Translations under genes and position numbers: made by a program
Source of the DNA: Tatumella punctata
GTDB taxonomy: Bacteria; Pseudomonadota; Gammaproteobacteria; Enterobacterales; Enterobacteriaceae
Reading direction: 5' to 3'
NCBI RefSeq assembly: GCF_039523735.1
Contig: NZ_BAAAFW010000058.1
Coordinates: forward strand, 160,915-224,914
Length of the DNA stretch: 64,000 nt
The notes under the pieces: model-generated
Database searches by the model: none
Told to the model about the DNA's origin: nothing
The model's input: the letters and a program-made list of their open reading frames with translations, nothing else
In this document: piece after piece, positions 24,992 through 33,422 of the stretch
How the letters are laid out: every line of letters starts with the position of its first letter
Position numbering within the stretch: the stretch's first letter is position 1

Positions 24992-27901
24992 TCAGGACTG
25001 CGTCTCTATTGCCGGAGGCTCAGACACAACCATCGGCTGACAATTGACACAGATAGCCCCGTTTTCCAGCCGCACCGGCCAGCAACGCACACTGACCGAA
25101 CTGTCATCGGGACTGACACCATCCGTCAGGCGCAGACGCTTTTTATACAGGGGAGAGATCACCAGAGCCGTGCCGTCTTCGTCACCAACTAACCCGCGCG
25201 CCAGCACATTGGCACCACTGCCGGGTTCCTGATTATCCAGGGCGTAGACCACCGGCTGGTCATCCCCCAGGCGAAATAATGCTATTTGCTGATCTCCCAG
25301 CCGGGCAGCAATTCCGGTATTAACTGGTATATCAGACAGTTGACCGACAGTTACCCATTCATTCACCGGTAAACTGCGGGAGACGGGACGCTCTTTCTCT
25401 TCCGCCAGCGCCGGACGAATTTGCCCGCGATCCGGCACCATGACCACGCCTTCATCCGGCTGATGACTGTTAATAAACGGACGGAATAACTGCATATACT
25501 GCGGATTGTTGAGCGTAGTTTTCCATTCACACTGGTAGGCTGATACCACCCGCTGCATTTCACTGTCCAGAGTTTCTCCCAGCCCCAGACTGTCCTGCAA
25601 AATGACCTCTCTCAGGTAGCTAATCCCCCCGTCAAGGTTATCCAGCCAGTTACTGGTACGCTGTAAACGATCGGCAGTACGGATATAAAACATCAGTACC
25701 CTGTCGATAATTCGAATTAACTCCCCGGTTTCCAGGTCCGATGCCAGCAGATCCGCATGACGGGGTTTCATACCGCCATTCCCGCAGACATACAGATTCC
25801 AGCCTTTATCGGTAGCAATCACACCAATATCTTTGCCCTGAGCCTCCGCACACTCACGGGTGCATCCTGATACTGCCATTTTAATTTTATGCGGAGAGCG
25901 CAGCCCCTTATAACGTTCTTCCAGGCGGATAGCTAAACGGGTCGAATCCTGTACACCGTAACGGCACCAGGTGGATCCGACACAGGATTTAACTGTACGC
26001 AGAGATTTACCGTAGGCATGCCCCGTCTCAAAACCGGCGTCCAGTAATTCACGCCAGATATCCGGTAACTGTTCCAGCCGCGCACCGAATAAATCGACCC
26101 GCTGTCCGCCGGTGATCTTGGTGTACAGGTTGTAGCGCTGAGCGACCTGACCCAGGGTAATCAGCCCTTGTGGCGTAATTTCACCGGCCGGTATCCGTGG
26201 AACCACGGAGTATGTGCCGTCTTTCTGGATATTGCCGAAGAAGCGATCATTTGTGTCCTGCAATGCCAGATGATCCGCTGACAACAAATAATCGTTCCAG
26301 CAGGATGCCAGGATTGATGCGACCAGCGGTTTGCAAATTTCACAGCCCTGTCCCCGCCCGAACTGACGGCGTAATTGATCAAATGAGCGCAGGTTATTTA
26401 CCCTGACCAGGTGATAAAGCTCCTGACGTGAGAACGCAAAATGACTGCAGATATCTTTTTTAACTTCAACGCCTAGTGCTGTCAGTTCATGTTCCATCAC
26501 CTGTTTCAGCAGAGGGACACAACCGCCGCAACCTGTGCCGGCCTTAGTACAGGCTTTCAGGCTGCTGAGATCACCGCATCCGCCGATAACGGCAGCAGAG
26601 ATATCCCCTTTAGTGACATTATGGCAGGAACAAATTTGTGCGGTTTCCGGTAACAGGGCAACGCCCGGTCCGCCACAGCTTTCTCCCGTTGTCGCCGGTA
26701 AAATCAGACTTTCAGGATGATCGGGCAGGGCTATTCCATTGAGCATCCGTTGTAATAACTGACTGTAATCGCTACTGTCGCCGACCAGCACTGCCCCGAG
26801 CAGGGATGCTCCGTCCGCGGAGACGACTATTTTTTTATAAATCTGTGCCGGGCCGTCGGTCCACTGGTAGCTCTGGCTGCCGGCAGTGCTCCCGTGAGCA
26901 TCACCAAGGGAGGCAACATCAACCCCCAGTAACTTCAGTTTGGTACTCATATCTGCCCCGCTAAACGGGGTGTCGATCATAGCTAAACGGTCTGCCAGGC
27001 ATCGCGCCATCTGATAACCGGGGGCGACCAGCCCGAATATTGTCCCCTGCCAGAGGGCACATTCCCCTATCGCCGACACCGACGGATCTGAGGTCTGACA
27101 GTAATCATTAATAATGATGCCGCCACGTGGTCCTTTCTGCAGCCCGGCAAGGGTCGCCAGTTCATCCCGTGGGCGAATTCCCGCCGAAAACAGTACCAGA
27201 TCAGTTTCCAGTTCACTGCCATCAGCAAAGCTCAGGCGGTGCCGGGCGTGTGTGCCATCGGTAATACTGAGTGTCTGCATGGAGGTATGTACCCGGACGC
27301 CAAGTGCAGTAATTTTTTGCTGCAACATTTTTGCGCCATCATCATCCAGTTGTACGGCCATCAGCCGCGGAGAAAACTCCACTACATGCGTTTCCAGTCC
27401 GGCCTGTAATAAGGCATTTGCGGCTTCCAGCCCCAGTAATCCGCCACCGATTACCACTCCGCAGCGGGCGTCAGCGGCCTGCTGTGCTATTGCATCAAGA
27501 TCATCCAGAGTCCGGTAGACCAGGCATCCCGGCCGCTGATGGCCAGTTATCGGCGGGACAAAGGCATAGGATCCGGTTGCCAGTACCAGCTGGCTATAGG
27601 CCTGCCGGTGCCCTTGTGAGTCCGTCACAATACGTGCCAGAGGATCGATACCGGTCACCTGACAGTGGCTGCGTAACTCGATACCGGTTTCCGCAAAAAA
27701 ACCGTCTTTTACCAGCGATAATGATTCGGCACTACGGCCGGTAAAGTACTCCGTCAGATGCACCCGATCATACGCCGGATATTGTTCTTCACCGAACACC
27801 ACTATCTGATACTGTTTATGCAACCCGCGCTCTGCCAGCTGTTCCAGAAAATAGTGTCCCACCATGCCATGTCCGATAACGACCAGTACCGGCTTACTCA
27901 T
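24992..27901 (-). CDS. nirB: NAD(P)H nitrite reductase, NirB-NirD fusion
   Basis: 969 residues from the ATG at 27901, which has GGGAG nearby and starts like other NirB proteins (MSKPVLVVIGHGMVGHYF). Domains in order: FAD/NAD-binding oxidoreductase (about 1-330), BFD-like 2Fe-2S domain (about 420-475; CSCHNVTKGD, GTGCGGCVP), and ferredoxin-like plus siroheme/4Fe-4S catalytic domains with the four cluster cysteines in CVGSTWC (near 637-643) and SGCTREC (near 677-681). A C-terminal NirD-type Rieske-fold domain follows (about 846-960; VVYALDNQEPGSG, SPLYKKRLRL) and lacks the Cys-His cluster ligands, as is usual for NirD. It reduces nitrite to ammonium in the cytoplasm. In E. coli NirD is a separate protein; here it is fused. 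Confidence 0.93.
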   Translation of the reverse strand: MSKPVLVVIGHGMVGHYFLEQLAERGLHKQYQIVVFGEEQYPAYDRVHLTEYFTGRSAESLSLVKDGFFAETGIELRSHCQVTGIDPLARIVTDSQGHRQAYSQLVLATGSYAFVPPITGHQRPGCLVYRTLDDLDAIAQQAADARCGVVIGGGLLGLEAANALLQAGLETHVVEFSPRLMAVQLDDDGAKMLQQKITALGVRVHTSMQTLSITDGTHARHRLSFADGSELETDLVLFSAGIRPRDELATLAGLQKGPRGGIIINDYCQTSDPSVSAIGECALWQGTIFGLVAPGYQMARCLADRLAMIDTPFSGADMSTKLKLLGVDVASLGDAHGSTAGSQSYQWTDGPAQIYKKIVVSADGASLLGAVLVGDSSDYSQLLQRMLNGIALPDHPESLILPATTGESCGGPGVALLPETAQICSCHNVTKGDISAAVIGGCGDLSSLKACTKAGTGCGGCVPLLKQVMEHELTALGVEVKKDICSHFAFSRQELYHLVRVNNLRSFDQLRRQFGRGQGCEICKPLVASILASCWNDYLLSADHLALQDTNDRFFGNIQKDGTYSVVPRIPAGEITPQGLITLGQVAQRYNLYTKITGGQRVDLFGARLEQLPDIWRELLDAGFETGHAYGKSLRTVKSCVGSTWCRYGVQDSTRLAIRLEERYKGLRSPHKIKMAVSGCTRECAEAQGKDIGVIATDKGWNLYVCGNGGMKPRHADLLASDLETGELIRIIDRVLMFYIRTADRLQRTSNWLDNLDGGISYLREVILQDSLGLGETLDSEMQRVVSAYQCEWKTTLNNPQYMQLFRPFINSHQPDEGVVMVPDRGQIRPALAEEKERPVSRSLPVNEWVTVGQLSDIPVNTGIAARLGDQQIALFRLGDDQPVVYALDNQEPGSGANVLARGLVGDEDGTALVISPLYKKRLRLTDGVSPDDSSVSVRCWPVRLENGAICVNCQPMVVSEPPAIETQS

Positions 27902-27957
27902 ATTGCTACTCTCCCGCAGCCACTGGCTGCTGTTATCCACGGACGCCCTGCCCCGGC

Positions 27958-28752
27958 TCAGGCAGCTTTGGGTTGTTTTTCATACAGGAATTGCAACACC
28001 TGCTGACGGTACTGCTGATAGCGGGGGTCATTCGCCAGAGAAACCCGTGAACGGGGACGTTCCAGCGCAACAGTCATCACTTCCCCGACTCTCGCCGCAG
28101 GCCCGTTAGTCATCATCAATACCCTGTCAGAAAGCAGGACCGCTTCATCAACATCATGGGTAATCAGTACAATGGTGGTCTGCAGCTGCTGCCGGATATC
28201 CATTACCGCATCCTGTAAATGGGCCCGGGTCAGGGCATCCAGCGCACCGAAAGGTTCATCCATCAGCAGCACCGACGGTTTCATCGCCAGCGCCCGGGCA
28301 ATACCTATCCGTTGCTTCATGCCGCCGGATATTTCATCCGGCCGTTTAGCGGCAGCGTGCTCCATATGGACTAACCGCAGGTTATGCATGATCCAGTCTT
28401 TCATTTCCCCTTTACTCATTTGTCGGCGAAAAACCTGACTGACAGCCAGAGCTACGTTTTCGTAGCTGGTCAGCCACGGGAGTAATGAATGGTTCTGAAA
28501 TACCACCGCACGCTCAGGTCCCGGCCCGTCGATCTCCCGGTTATTACAGAGCAGTCCGCCGCGGGTGGGAAATGTCAGTCCGGCAATCAGGTTCAGTAAG
28601 GTCGACTTTCCGCAGCCGGAGTGACCTATCAGGCTGATACACTCACCGGCCGCGATATCAAAACTGACATTGTCCAGCGCCAGAAAGTCTCCGCTGGCGG
28701 TAGAAAATTGCTGACTGACTTGCTGCACCTGGATAATCGGGTTGGCAGGCAT
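27958..28752 (-). CDS. nrtD: Nitrate ABC transporter ATPase
   Basis: 264 residues from the ATG at 28752, which has AAGGAGAC upstream. An upstream frame to 28794 would overlap the permease end. Walker A is GHSGCGKST, Q-loop VFQNHSLLPW, ABC signature ISGGMKQR, Walker B VLLMDEP, switch His LITHDVDEA. It is of the NrtC/NrtD (NasD) group but without the extra C-terminal NrtA-like domain of cyanobacterial NrtC. It energises nitrate/nitrite import together with NrtA and NrtB encoded immediately upstream. Klebsiella calls the equivalents NasF, NasE and NasD. Confidence 0.9.
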   Translation of the reverse strand: MPANPIIQVQQVSQQFSTASGDFLALDNVSFDIAAGECISLIGHSGCGKSTLLNLIAGLTFPTRGGLLCNNREIDGPGPERAVVFQNHSLLPWLTSYENVALAVSQVFRRQMSKGEMKDWIMHNLRLVHMEHAAAKRPDEISGGMKQRIGIARALAMKPSVLLMDEPFGALDALTRAHLQDAVMDIRQQLQTTIVLITHDVDEAVLLSDRVLMMTNGPAARVGEVMTVALERPRSRVSLANDPRYQQYRQQVLQFLYEKQPKAA

Positions 28753-28762
28753 GATGGTCTCC

Positions 28763-29617
28763 TTAACGTTTTTCATAGCTAAAACAACGTGCAAGCCACA
28801 TCAGTAGCTGCTCAAGTAACAGCCCGACCAGCCCGATAACAAAGATGGCGATAATGATGTGCTCAACATTCAGGTTGTTCCATTCGTTCCAGATCCAGAA
28901 ACCGATACCCATCCCGCCGGTCAGCATTTCGGCTGCTACAATCACCAGCCAGGCAATACCAATAGACAGGCGCATCCCGGTCAGGATGTCGGGTAATACG
29001 GCCGGAAATACGATTTTGCGGATCACCGTAAGCTCAGACAGGCGTAATACCCTGGCTACATTCAGGTAATCATCAGGAATGCGCCGTACCCCGTCAGCAG
29101 TGTTGAGGATCATTGGCCACACGGAGCAGATAAAAATAGTCCAATAGGATGCCGGGTCCGATCGCTGAAAAATCAGCAAGCCGATCGGTAACCAGGCCAG
29201 CGGGCTGACCGGACGTAATAACGAAATCACCGGATTCAGCATATCGGCAATAAACCGGAAACGGCCTGTCAGAAAGCCGACCGGTATTCCGACCAGTGCA
29301 GCCAGGCCAAAACCGATCGCCACGCGCTGTAACGATGCCAGCACGTTCCAGCCAATACCCTGGTCATTCGGCCCGGCGATATAAAACGGGTGGGCAAAGA
29401 CCGGTATTGCTGACTGCCAGGTCTGGGCAGGGGTCGGAAAACCATGACTGTTCAGAGCAACGATTTGCCAGCCAGCCAGTAATAACAGCAGGCCCAGAGT
29501 CCCGGCAAAGACTCGCCGCAAAATACGCCGCAGTAACAGCGCCGGCCGCCGCAAAGACCTTACCGCAGGAACCGGCGCAACTGCCGCCGGAGTGATTTCA
29601 GACTGTTGTGCCATCAT
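28763..29617 (-). CDS. nrtB: Nitrate ABC transporter permease
   Basis: 284 residues. An arginine-rich cytoplasmic N-terminus precedes about six membrane segments, with the EAA-type loop around FPAVLPDILTGMRLSIGIAW. RPVSPLAWLPIGLLIF and TADGVRRIPDDYLNVARVLR are typical of NrtB. The start (ATGATG) overlaps the nrtA stop, and the stop is 10 bases before nrtD, so the three transport genes are tightly coupled. Confidence 0.92.
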   Translation of the reverse strand: MMAQQSEITPAAVAPVPAVRSLRRPALLLRRILRRVFAGTLGLLLLLAGWQIVALNSHGFPTPAQTWQSAIPVFAHPFYIAGPNDQGIGWNVLASLQRVAIGFGLAALVGIPVGFLTGRFRFIADMLNPVISLLRPVSPLAWLPIGLLIFQRSDPASYWTIFICSVWPMILNTADGVRRIPDDYLNVARVLRLSELTVIRKIVFPAVLPDILTGMRLSIGIAWLVIVAAEMLTGGMGIGFWIWNEWNNLNVEHIIIAIFVIGLVGLLLEQLLMWLARCFSYEKR

Positions 29618-30885
29618 GACCTCGCGGGTTGTTGAATACTGAAACTGTTGAGATAACCGACCGGATCGCTGCCATCCCAGCGTTTACCATCCATCAGTAC
29701 GCTGCTGCGCATATCACTGCCCGGTAACGGGATATTGCCGACTGCGGCGGCGGCTTGTTTATAGATATCGATACGATTGATCTGTCGTGCGACCGCCTGG
29801 TAATCCGGGTCGGTTTTCAGTAATCCCCAGCGCCGGTGCTGGGTCAGAAACCACATGGCATCGGACAACCAGGGAAAACTGACTTCACCATCATGGTAGA
29901 AACGCATGCCATGGGTATCCTGCCACTGCTGCCCCAGCCCGTTTTCATAGCGGCCGAGCATGCGACCGGTAATGATGCTGGCATCTGTATTGATAAACGC
30001 ACGCCCGGCGATGATTTGTGCCGTTTCACGCCGGTTAGCCTCACTGGCATCTATCCAGCGGGCAGCCTCCAGTACCGCCGCAGTTAGTGCCCGGGCACTG
30101 GCCGGGTGTGCCGTGACCCAGTCGCCGCAGGTGCCGAGAACCTTCTCCGGATGGTCCGGCCAGATCTGCTGCGAGGTAGCCAGCGTGAAACCGGTATTTT
30201 CGTTAATCGCCCGCTGATTCCAGGGTTCACCCACACAGCAACCCTGCATATTGCCGATTTTCATATTGACCACCATCTGCGGCGGGGGTACCACCAGGCT
30301 ACGGACTTGCTGTAACGGGTGGATACCCGCGGTGGCCAGCCAGTAATACAGCCACATAGCATGGGTCCCGGTCGGAAAGGTCTGAGCAAAGGTATAAGTA
30401 CCGGGAGGATTGGCAGAAATATGCTGTTGCAGTGCAGACAGGCTGGTAATACCCGCATCACGCAACTGATTCGACAGAGTAATTGCCTGACCATTCTGGT
30501 TGATGGTCATCAGACAGGCCATTGGCGTTTGTGGCCCGGCGACCCCCATATGTAAGCCGCAGAGTTCACCGTACAGAATATGGGCGGCATCCAGTTCGCC
30601 GGACAGCAGTTTATCCCGCACTGTTGCCCAGCTGGCCTGTTTCTCCGGCACAATCCGGATACCGTATTTTTTATCGAAGCCCTTCGCGGCAGCGATCACT
30701 ACCGATGCACAATCGGTCAGAGGAATAAAACCGACCTTCAGTGTTTTCAGCTCCGGTGCATCAGAACCGGCCGCCCATACGCTATTCATCAGCCCGGGTA
30801 ATACCAGACTGCCTGTCAGCGCTGCAGTGCCCTGTAAAAATGTGCGGCGGGAAAGTGCCGGGGCTTTTTTTGGCTGATGGCTCAT
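29614..30885 (-). CDS. nrtA: Nitrate/nitrite-binding protein of ABC transporter
   Basis: 423 residues. The N-terminus has a twin-arginine export signal (SRRTFLQG followed by a short hydrophobic stretch ending near VWAAGS), so it is predicted to be exported folded through Tat. No lipobox cysteine follows the signal. Family features include LKVGFIPLTDCASVVIAAAK, WATVRDKLLSGELDAAHILY and GCCVGEPWNQRAI. It captures nitrate (possibly nitrite) in the periplasm for NrtB/NrtD. It is the first structural gene of the operon; the leader ahead of it carries the attenuator described separately. Confidence 0.93.
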   Translation of the reverse strand: MSHQPKKAPALSRRTFLQGTAALTGSLVLPGLMNSVWAAGSDAPELKTLKVGFIPLTDCASVVIAAAKGFDKKYGIRIVPEKQASWATVRDKLLSGELDAAHILYGELCGLHMGVAGPQTPMACLMTINQNGQAITLSNQLRDAGITSLSALQQHISANPPGTYTFAQTFPTGTHAMWLYYWLATAGIHPLQQVRSLVVPPPQMVVNMKIGNMQGCCVGEPWNQRAINENTGFTLATSQQIWPDHPEKVLGTCGDWVTAHPASARALTAAVLEAARWIDASEANRRETAQIIAGRAFINTDASIITGRMLGRYENGLGQQWQDTHGMRFYHDGEVSFPWLSDAMWFLTQHRRWGLLKTDPDYQAVARQINRIDIYKQAAAAVGNIPLPGSDMRSSVLMDGKRWDGSDPVGYLNSFSIQQPARS

Positions 30886-30916
30886 TCACCCAGTCCTTCT
30901 GTATCCGGTCAGTGGC

Positions 30917-30963
30917 AAAAAAAAACGCCCATCGCCGCGTATTTTATTACGCAGTGATGGACG
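30917..30963 (-). terminator. Intrinsic terminator in the nrtA leader (attenuator)
   Basis: On the minus strand CGTCCATC pairs with GATGGGCG and, above an internal loop, GCGTA pairs with TACGC. The stem is followed at once by nine T residues (A-run 30917-30925 on the plus strand). It lies only about 30 bases before nrtA and inside the predicted transcript, so it would stop transcription before the structural genes unless opened. It is a textbook attenuator. Confidence 0.9.
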
Positions 30964-31002
30964 CCATTATCCGTACTCAGTGCCCTTAACCGCCGTTGGT
31001 CA
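30959..31002 (-). promoter_or_regulatory. ANTAR-type dual-hairpin target for NasR
   Basis: Hairpin 1 (30987-31002) has stem TGACC/GGTTA with one G-T pair and hexaloop AACGGC. Hairpin 2 (30959-30972) has stem GGAT/GTCC with one G-T pair and hexaloop AATGGC. Both loops have A at position 1 and G at position 4, the reported hallmark of RNA bound by ANTAR proteins. The 3' arm of hairpin 2 uses bases that also form the base of the terminator, so the two structures exclude each other. The adjacent gene encodes NasR, an ANTAR antiterminator. Binding in the presence of nitrate would release the operon. Confidence 0.85.
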
Positions 31003-31035
31003 GGAGACTGAGCTATCTATTTTCATCTGTAATAA

Positions 31036-31051
31036 AGCAAGCGGCATGCCA
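31036..31051 (-). promoter_or_regulatory. Sigma-54 promoter of the nrt-nir-nas operon
   Basis: Read on the minus strand the sequence is TGGCATGCCGCTTGCT, a full match to TGGCAYR-N4-TTGCW with correct spacing between the GG (-24) and GC (-12) elements. Transcription should start near 31025, leaving a leader of about 140 bases that contains both ANTAR hairpins and the terminator. Sigma-54 and NtrC control of nas operons is established in Klebsiella. Confidence 0.85.
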
Positions 31052-31215
31052 GACCGGGATTATCTGTCGGCTGACCGGGCAGAGACAGGGAATAAACCGT
31101 TTGTTTTATTAGGGAAAATGATTTTTTTCGGCCAGAAAAAGAGATTGCTGAGGTTAAACATCAGTCACTGACTGTGGCCGGGGAAGGTGATCTGCACCAG
31201 AGGTGATCGATACAC

Positions 31216-31230
31216 GCACCTTTTATGTGC
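31216..31230 (-). promoter_or_regulatory. Candidate NtrC binding site
   Basis: GCAC-N7-GTGC (31216-31219 and 31227-31230) is the symmetrical pattern of strong NtrC sites. It lies about 190-205 bases upstream of the predicted sigma-54 start, in the gap behind nasR. A poorer second site, GCAC-N7-GATC, is at 31194-31208. Two adjacent sites form a typical NtrC enhancer. Confidence 0.6.
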
Positions 31231-31238
31231 ATACAGAC

Positions 31239-32516
31239 TCACGACCGGTCAGCAAAAACACCGGCAACGGATAGCAGCGCAGTAGCTATCTCTGCGATCT
31301 TTTTATTCTGATCCATCGCCATCTGACGCAGGGTTTTGTAGGCATCATCTTCCGACAACTGCCGGTGCTGCATCAGTAATTTTTTTGCACTATCAACTGT
31401 CTTACGTTGCTGTAATGCTTCACGCAGCCCTGACAGCTCCTGATTCTGGGCATCAAGCCGTCGGGATTGCTGACCTAACAGGGATAACAGGGACTGCCCC
31501 AGCCGTGGCTGAAGGCCCTCTCCCGGCAGCCAGCCGCTGACCTGCTGCCCGTCCCCCATAAATACGGAAAACCCGCTGTCGCTGTCCGTGAGGGCGTTTT
31601 TCAGAGTATCGATATCGGCCTGCTGGCGCTGACAGGCCTGCTCCGCGGCACCAATGCGCTCACGACATAACTGCATCAGGCTGCGCTGTAAGTTATCTTC
31701 CTGCCGTTTCATATCATCAATGCGCCGGGTTGCCAGCCGGAACCAGTACTGGCTCGCATCATGATCACTGACCGACCGCCGGGTACAGGCGACACGCCGT
31801 AACCGTTCAAACTCACTGTCGGTAGCCATCTGCAGCCACTGCTGGCGGTTTAGCGGATCGCTGAACTCAGTAAAAGTCGCAAAATGTTGTTCCTGGCGCT
31901 CAATCAAATCAATGATCTTTCCCGCCAGGCGCTGATGATCTGTTTGCGGGGTATGCTGGCTGAAAATACGAGCCCCAATAGCACGTTCCTGTCCCGCCAG
32001 CTCTTTGCCCTGCATAAAACTGAATAACGCAATTAATGCCTGCGAGATTACGGGATCTGCCGGGGTATCTGAAACAGTAAAGACCAGTGACAATAAATGC
32101 CGGATAGCGTCATTAAATCCCTCTGCCGCATTTACCAGCGGGATTGCTCTGACAGTGACTTGCTGGCGGGTGTCCTGTAATACTCCCAGCGCATAGATAA
32201 CCCTCGCCGCACTGCTAAATAACCGGCTGGCCTGTGGCTGCGAGGGATCCGGTATCTGTGTATTCTCCAGAAACTGTATAACATCCTGTTGTGAACCGAG
32301 CGCATCCTGTTCTCTGTCACGTAATTCTGTTGCTGCCTGCGGTCCCTCACTGCACAGATACAGATGCACGGCTCCCCGCTCCCGTTGCAGATGATGGATT
32401 AATATACTGACTTTACCGACCAACTCGCCGCTGCCCAGCAAATAGCGCAGGCTGTTAAGTTCGCACTGCCGGGAGGCCTGCAAAAATCGAAGGGTCGCGG
32501 GTAAGTAGTCGGTCAT
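31239..32516 (-). CDS. nasR: Nitrate-responsive antiterminator NasR (NIT-ANTAR)
   Basis: 425 residues from the ATG at 32516 with GAGG seven bases upstream; a GTG three bases earlier is possible. The N-terminal three quarters is an all-helical NIT domain for nitrate/nitrite sensing, marked by LIHHLQRERGAVHLYL near residue 40. A coiled linker (about 290-360) leads to a C-terminal ANTAR RNA-binding domain (about 365-425; TVDSAKKLLMQHRQLSEDDA, YKTLRQMAMDQNKKIAEIA). In Klebsiella NasR binds leader RNA and prevents termination when nitrate or nitrite is present. The matching RNA target is found in the leader just downstream. It is preceded by its own sigma-54-like promoter. Confidence 0.94.
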   Translation of the reverse strand: MTDYLPATLRFLQASRQCELNSLRYLLGSGELVGKVSILIHHLQRERGAVHLYLCSEGPQAATELRDREQDALGSQQDVIQFLENTQIPDPSQPQASRLFSSAARVIYALGVLQDTRQQVTVRAIPLVNAAEGFNDAIRHLLSLVFTVSDTPADPVISQALIALFSFMQGKELAGQERAIGARIFSQHTPQTDHQRLAGKIIDLIERQEQHFATFTEFSDPLNRQQWLQMATDSEFERLRRVACTRRSVSDHDASQYWFRLATRRIDDMKRQEDNLQRSLMQLCRERIGAAEQACQRQQADIDTLKNALTDSDSGFSVFMGDGQQVSGWLPGEGLQPRLGQSLLSLLGQQSRRLDAQNQELSGLREALQQRKTVDSAKKLLMQHRQLSEDDAYKTLRQMAMDQNKKIAEIATALLSVAGVFADRS

Positions 32517-32544
32517 CACAGGTCCTCAGCAAAAGCATCATTTA

Positions 32545-32560
32545 TGCAAACTGCACGCCA
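32545..32560 (-). promoter_or_regulatory. Sigma-54-like promoter of nasR
   Basis: The minus-strand sequence TGGCGTGCAGTTTGCA matches TGGCAYR-N4-TTGCW with a single change (A to G at the fifth base) and correct spacing. The predicted start near 32534 is about 18 bases before the nasR start codon and includes its ribosome-binding site. This would place sensor and operon under the same nitrogen signal. Confidence 0.6.
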
Positions 32561-32625
32561 GATTCCACACAGAAAAAGATTCCGGCTCCGCCGGAACAGG
32601 AGCCGGATAGGGTAATGTTCAGAGA

Positions 32626-33156
32626 TTAGTACGCTGACTGATAATCCTGCCCGTAGTCCCAGCGTACCTGCCAGTGTTTCAGGTAAGCCTGCGCCAGGGA
32701 AGGAGAGTTATGGATCACCACTACATTTTCTGAGTTACGTTTTTCGGCGCTGGCCGTATAGTTAAAAGAGCCGGTTTCGACCGTCTGACCATCAACAATC
32801 AGCGTTTTGTCATGCTGTATCGGATAATGGCGGTCTGTCCGCAAGGGGATACCGTTATTGACGATAAAATTCATCGCCGCAAGACTGGCTTTCCCTTTGT
32901 TGCCCTTTTCATCGACCACTATTTTAATGTCCACCCCGCGTTTGCTGGCATTTGCCAATGCCTGCATAATATCCGGGGCCGTAAACGAATAAGCCAGCAT
33001 ACGAATACTGCTATGGGCCGAATTGATGGTTTCCAGCACCAGTGTTCGGGCTGAGCCTTCGGGAGAAAATCCCGCTTCAATCTGCGGCTCTGCAGCCATG
33101 GTCAGCCAGGGGGAACCCAGTAACAGGGCTGTCAGTAAATAACCGGTTTTTTTCAT
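32626..33156 (-). CDS. Exported phospholipase D-family endonuclease (Nuc-like)
   Basis: 176 residues from the ATG at 33156, chosen for the GGAT six bases upstream and the clean signal peptide (MKKTGYLLTALLLGSPWLTM, cleaved after AA). One HKD motif is complete: His115, Lys117, Asp122, Gly129-Ser130 and Asn132. Single-motif proteins of this size act as dimers, as in the Salmonella/pKM101 endonuclease Nuc, which degrades DNA non-specifically. A periplasmic nuclease is the most likely role; phospholipase activity cannot be excluded. It is a stand-alone gene between nasR and the potassium channel gene, on the same strand as both. Confidence 0.88.
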   Translation of the reverse strand: MKKTGYLLTALLLGSPWLTMAAEPQIEAGFSPEGSARTLVLETINSAHSSIRMLAYSFTAPDIMQALANASKRGVDIKIVVDEKGNKGKASLAAMNFIVNNGIPLRTDRHYPIQHDKTLIVDGQTVETGSFNYTASAEKRNSENVVVIHNSPSLAQAYLKHWQVRWDYGQDYQSAY

Positions 33157-33292
33157 TTGTACATCCATTCATACTTAATCATGCTTCAGCACGACAACAG
33201 CGCGGCCTGTGGCCGTGTACCCTTGAATTAGCTTCTGCCAGAGGTGATTACTCAGGTAAAAGGCAGCGCACCCTGACACAGATACCGGCAAT

Positions 33293-33329
33293 AAAAAATC
33301 CGCATCCTCTGAAAAAGGCACTGCGGATT
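33293..33329 (-). terminator. Intrinsic terminator downstream of kch
   Basis: AATCCGCA (33297-33304) pairs with TGCGGATT (33322-33329) around a 17-base loop. On the minus strand the stem runs into TTTTTTA. It is 94 bases past the kch stop. Confidence 0.7.
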
Positions 33330-33422
33330 CTGATTAACCGGGTCAGTAACTGGCAGAGTGTAAGCGGCGGTTTATGCCTGTCCTGCAGGGGGCATTACGG
33401 GGAACCCCGGACGGTGGCTGGC

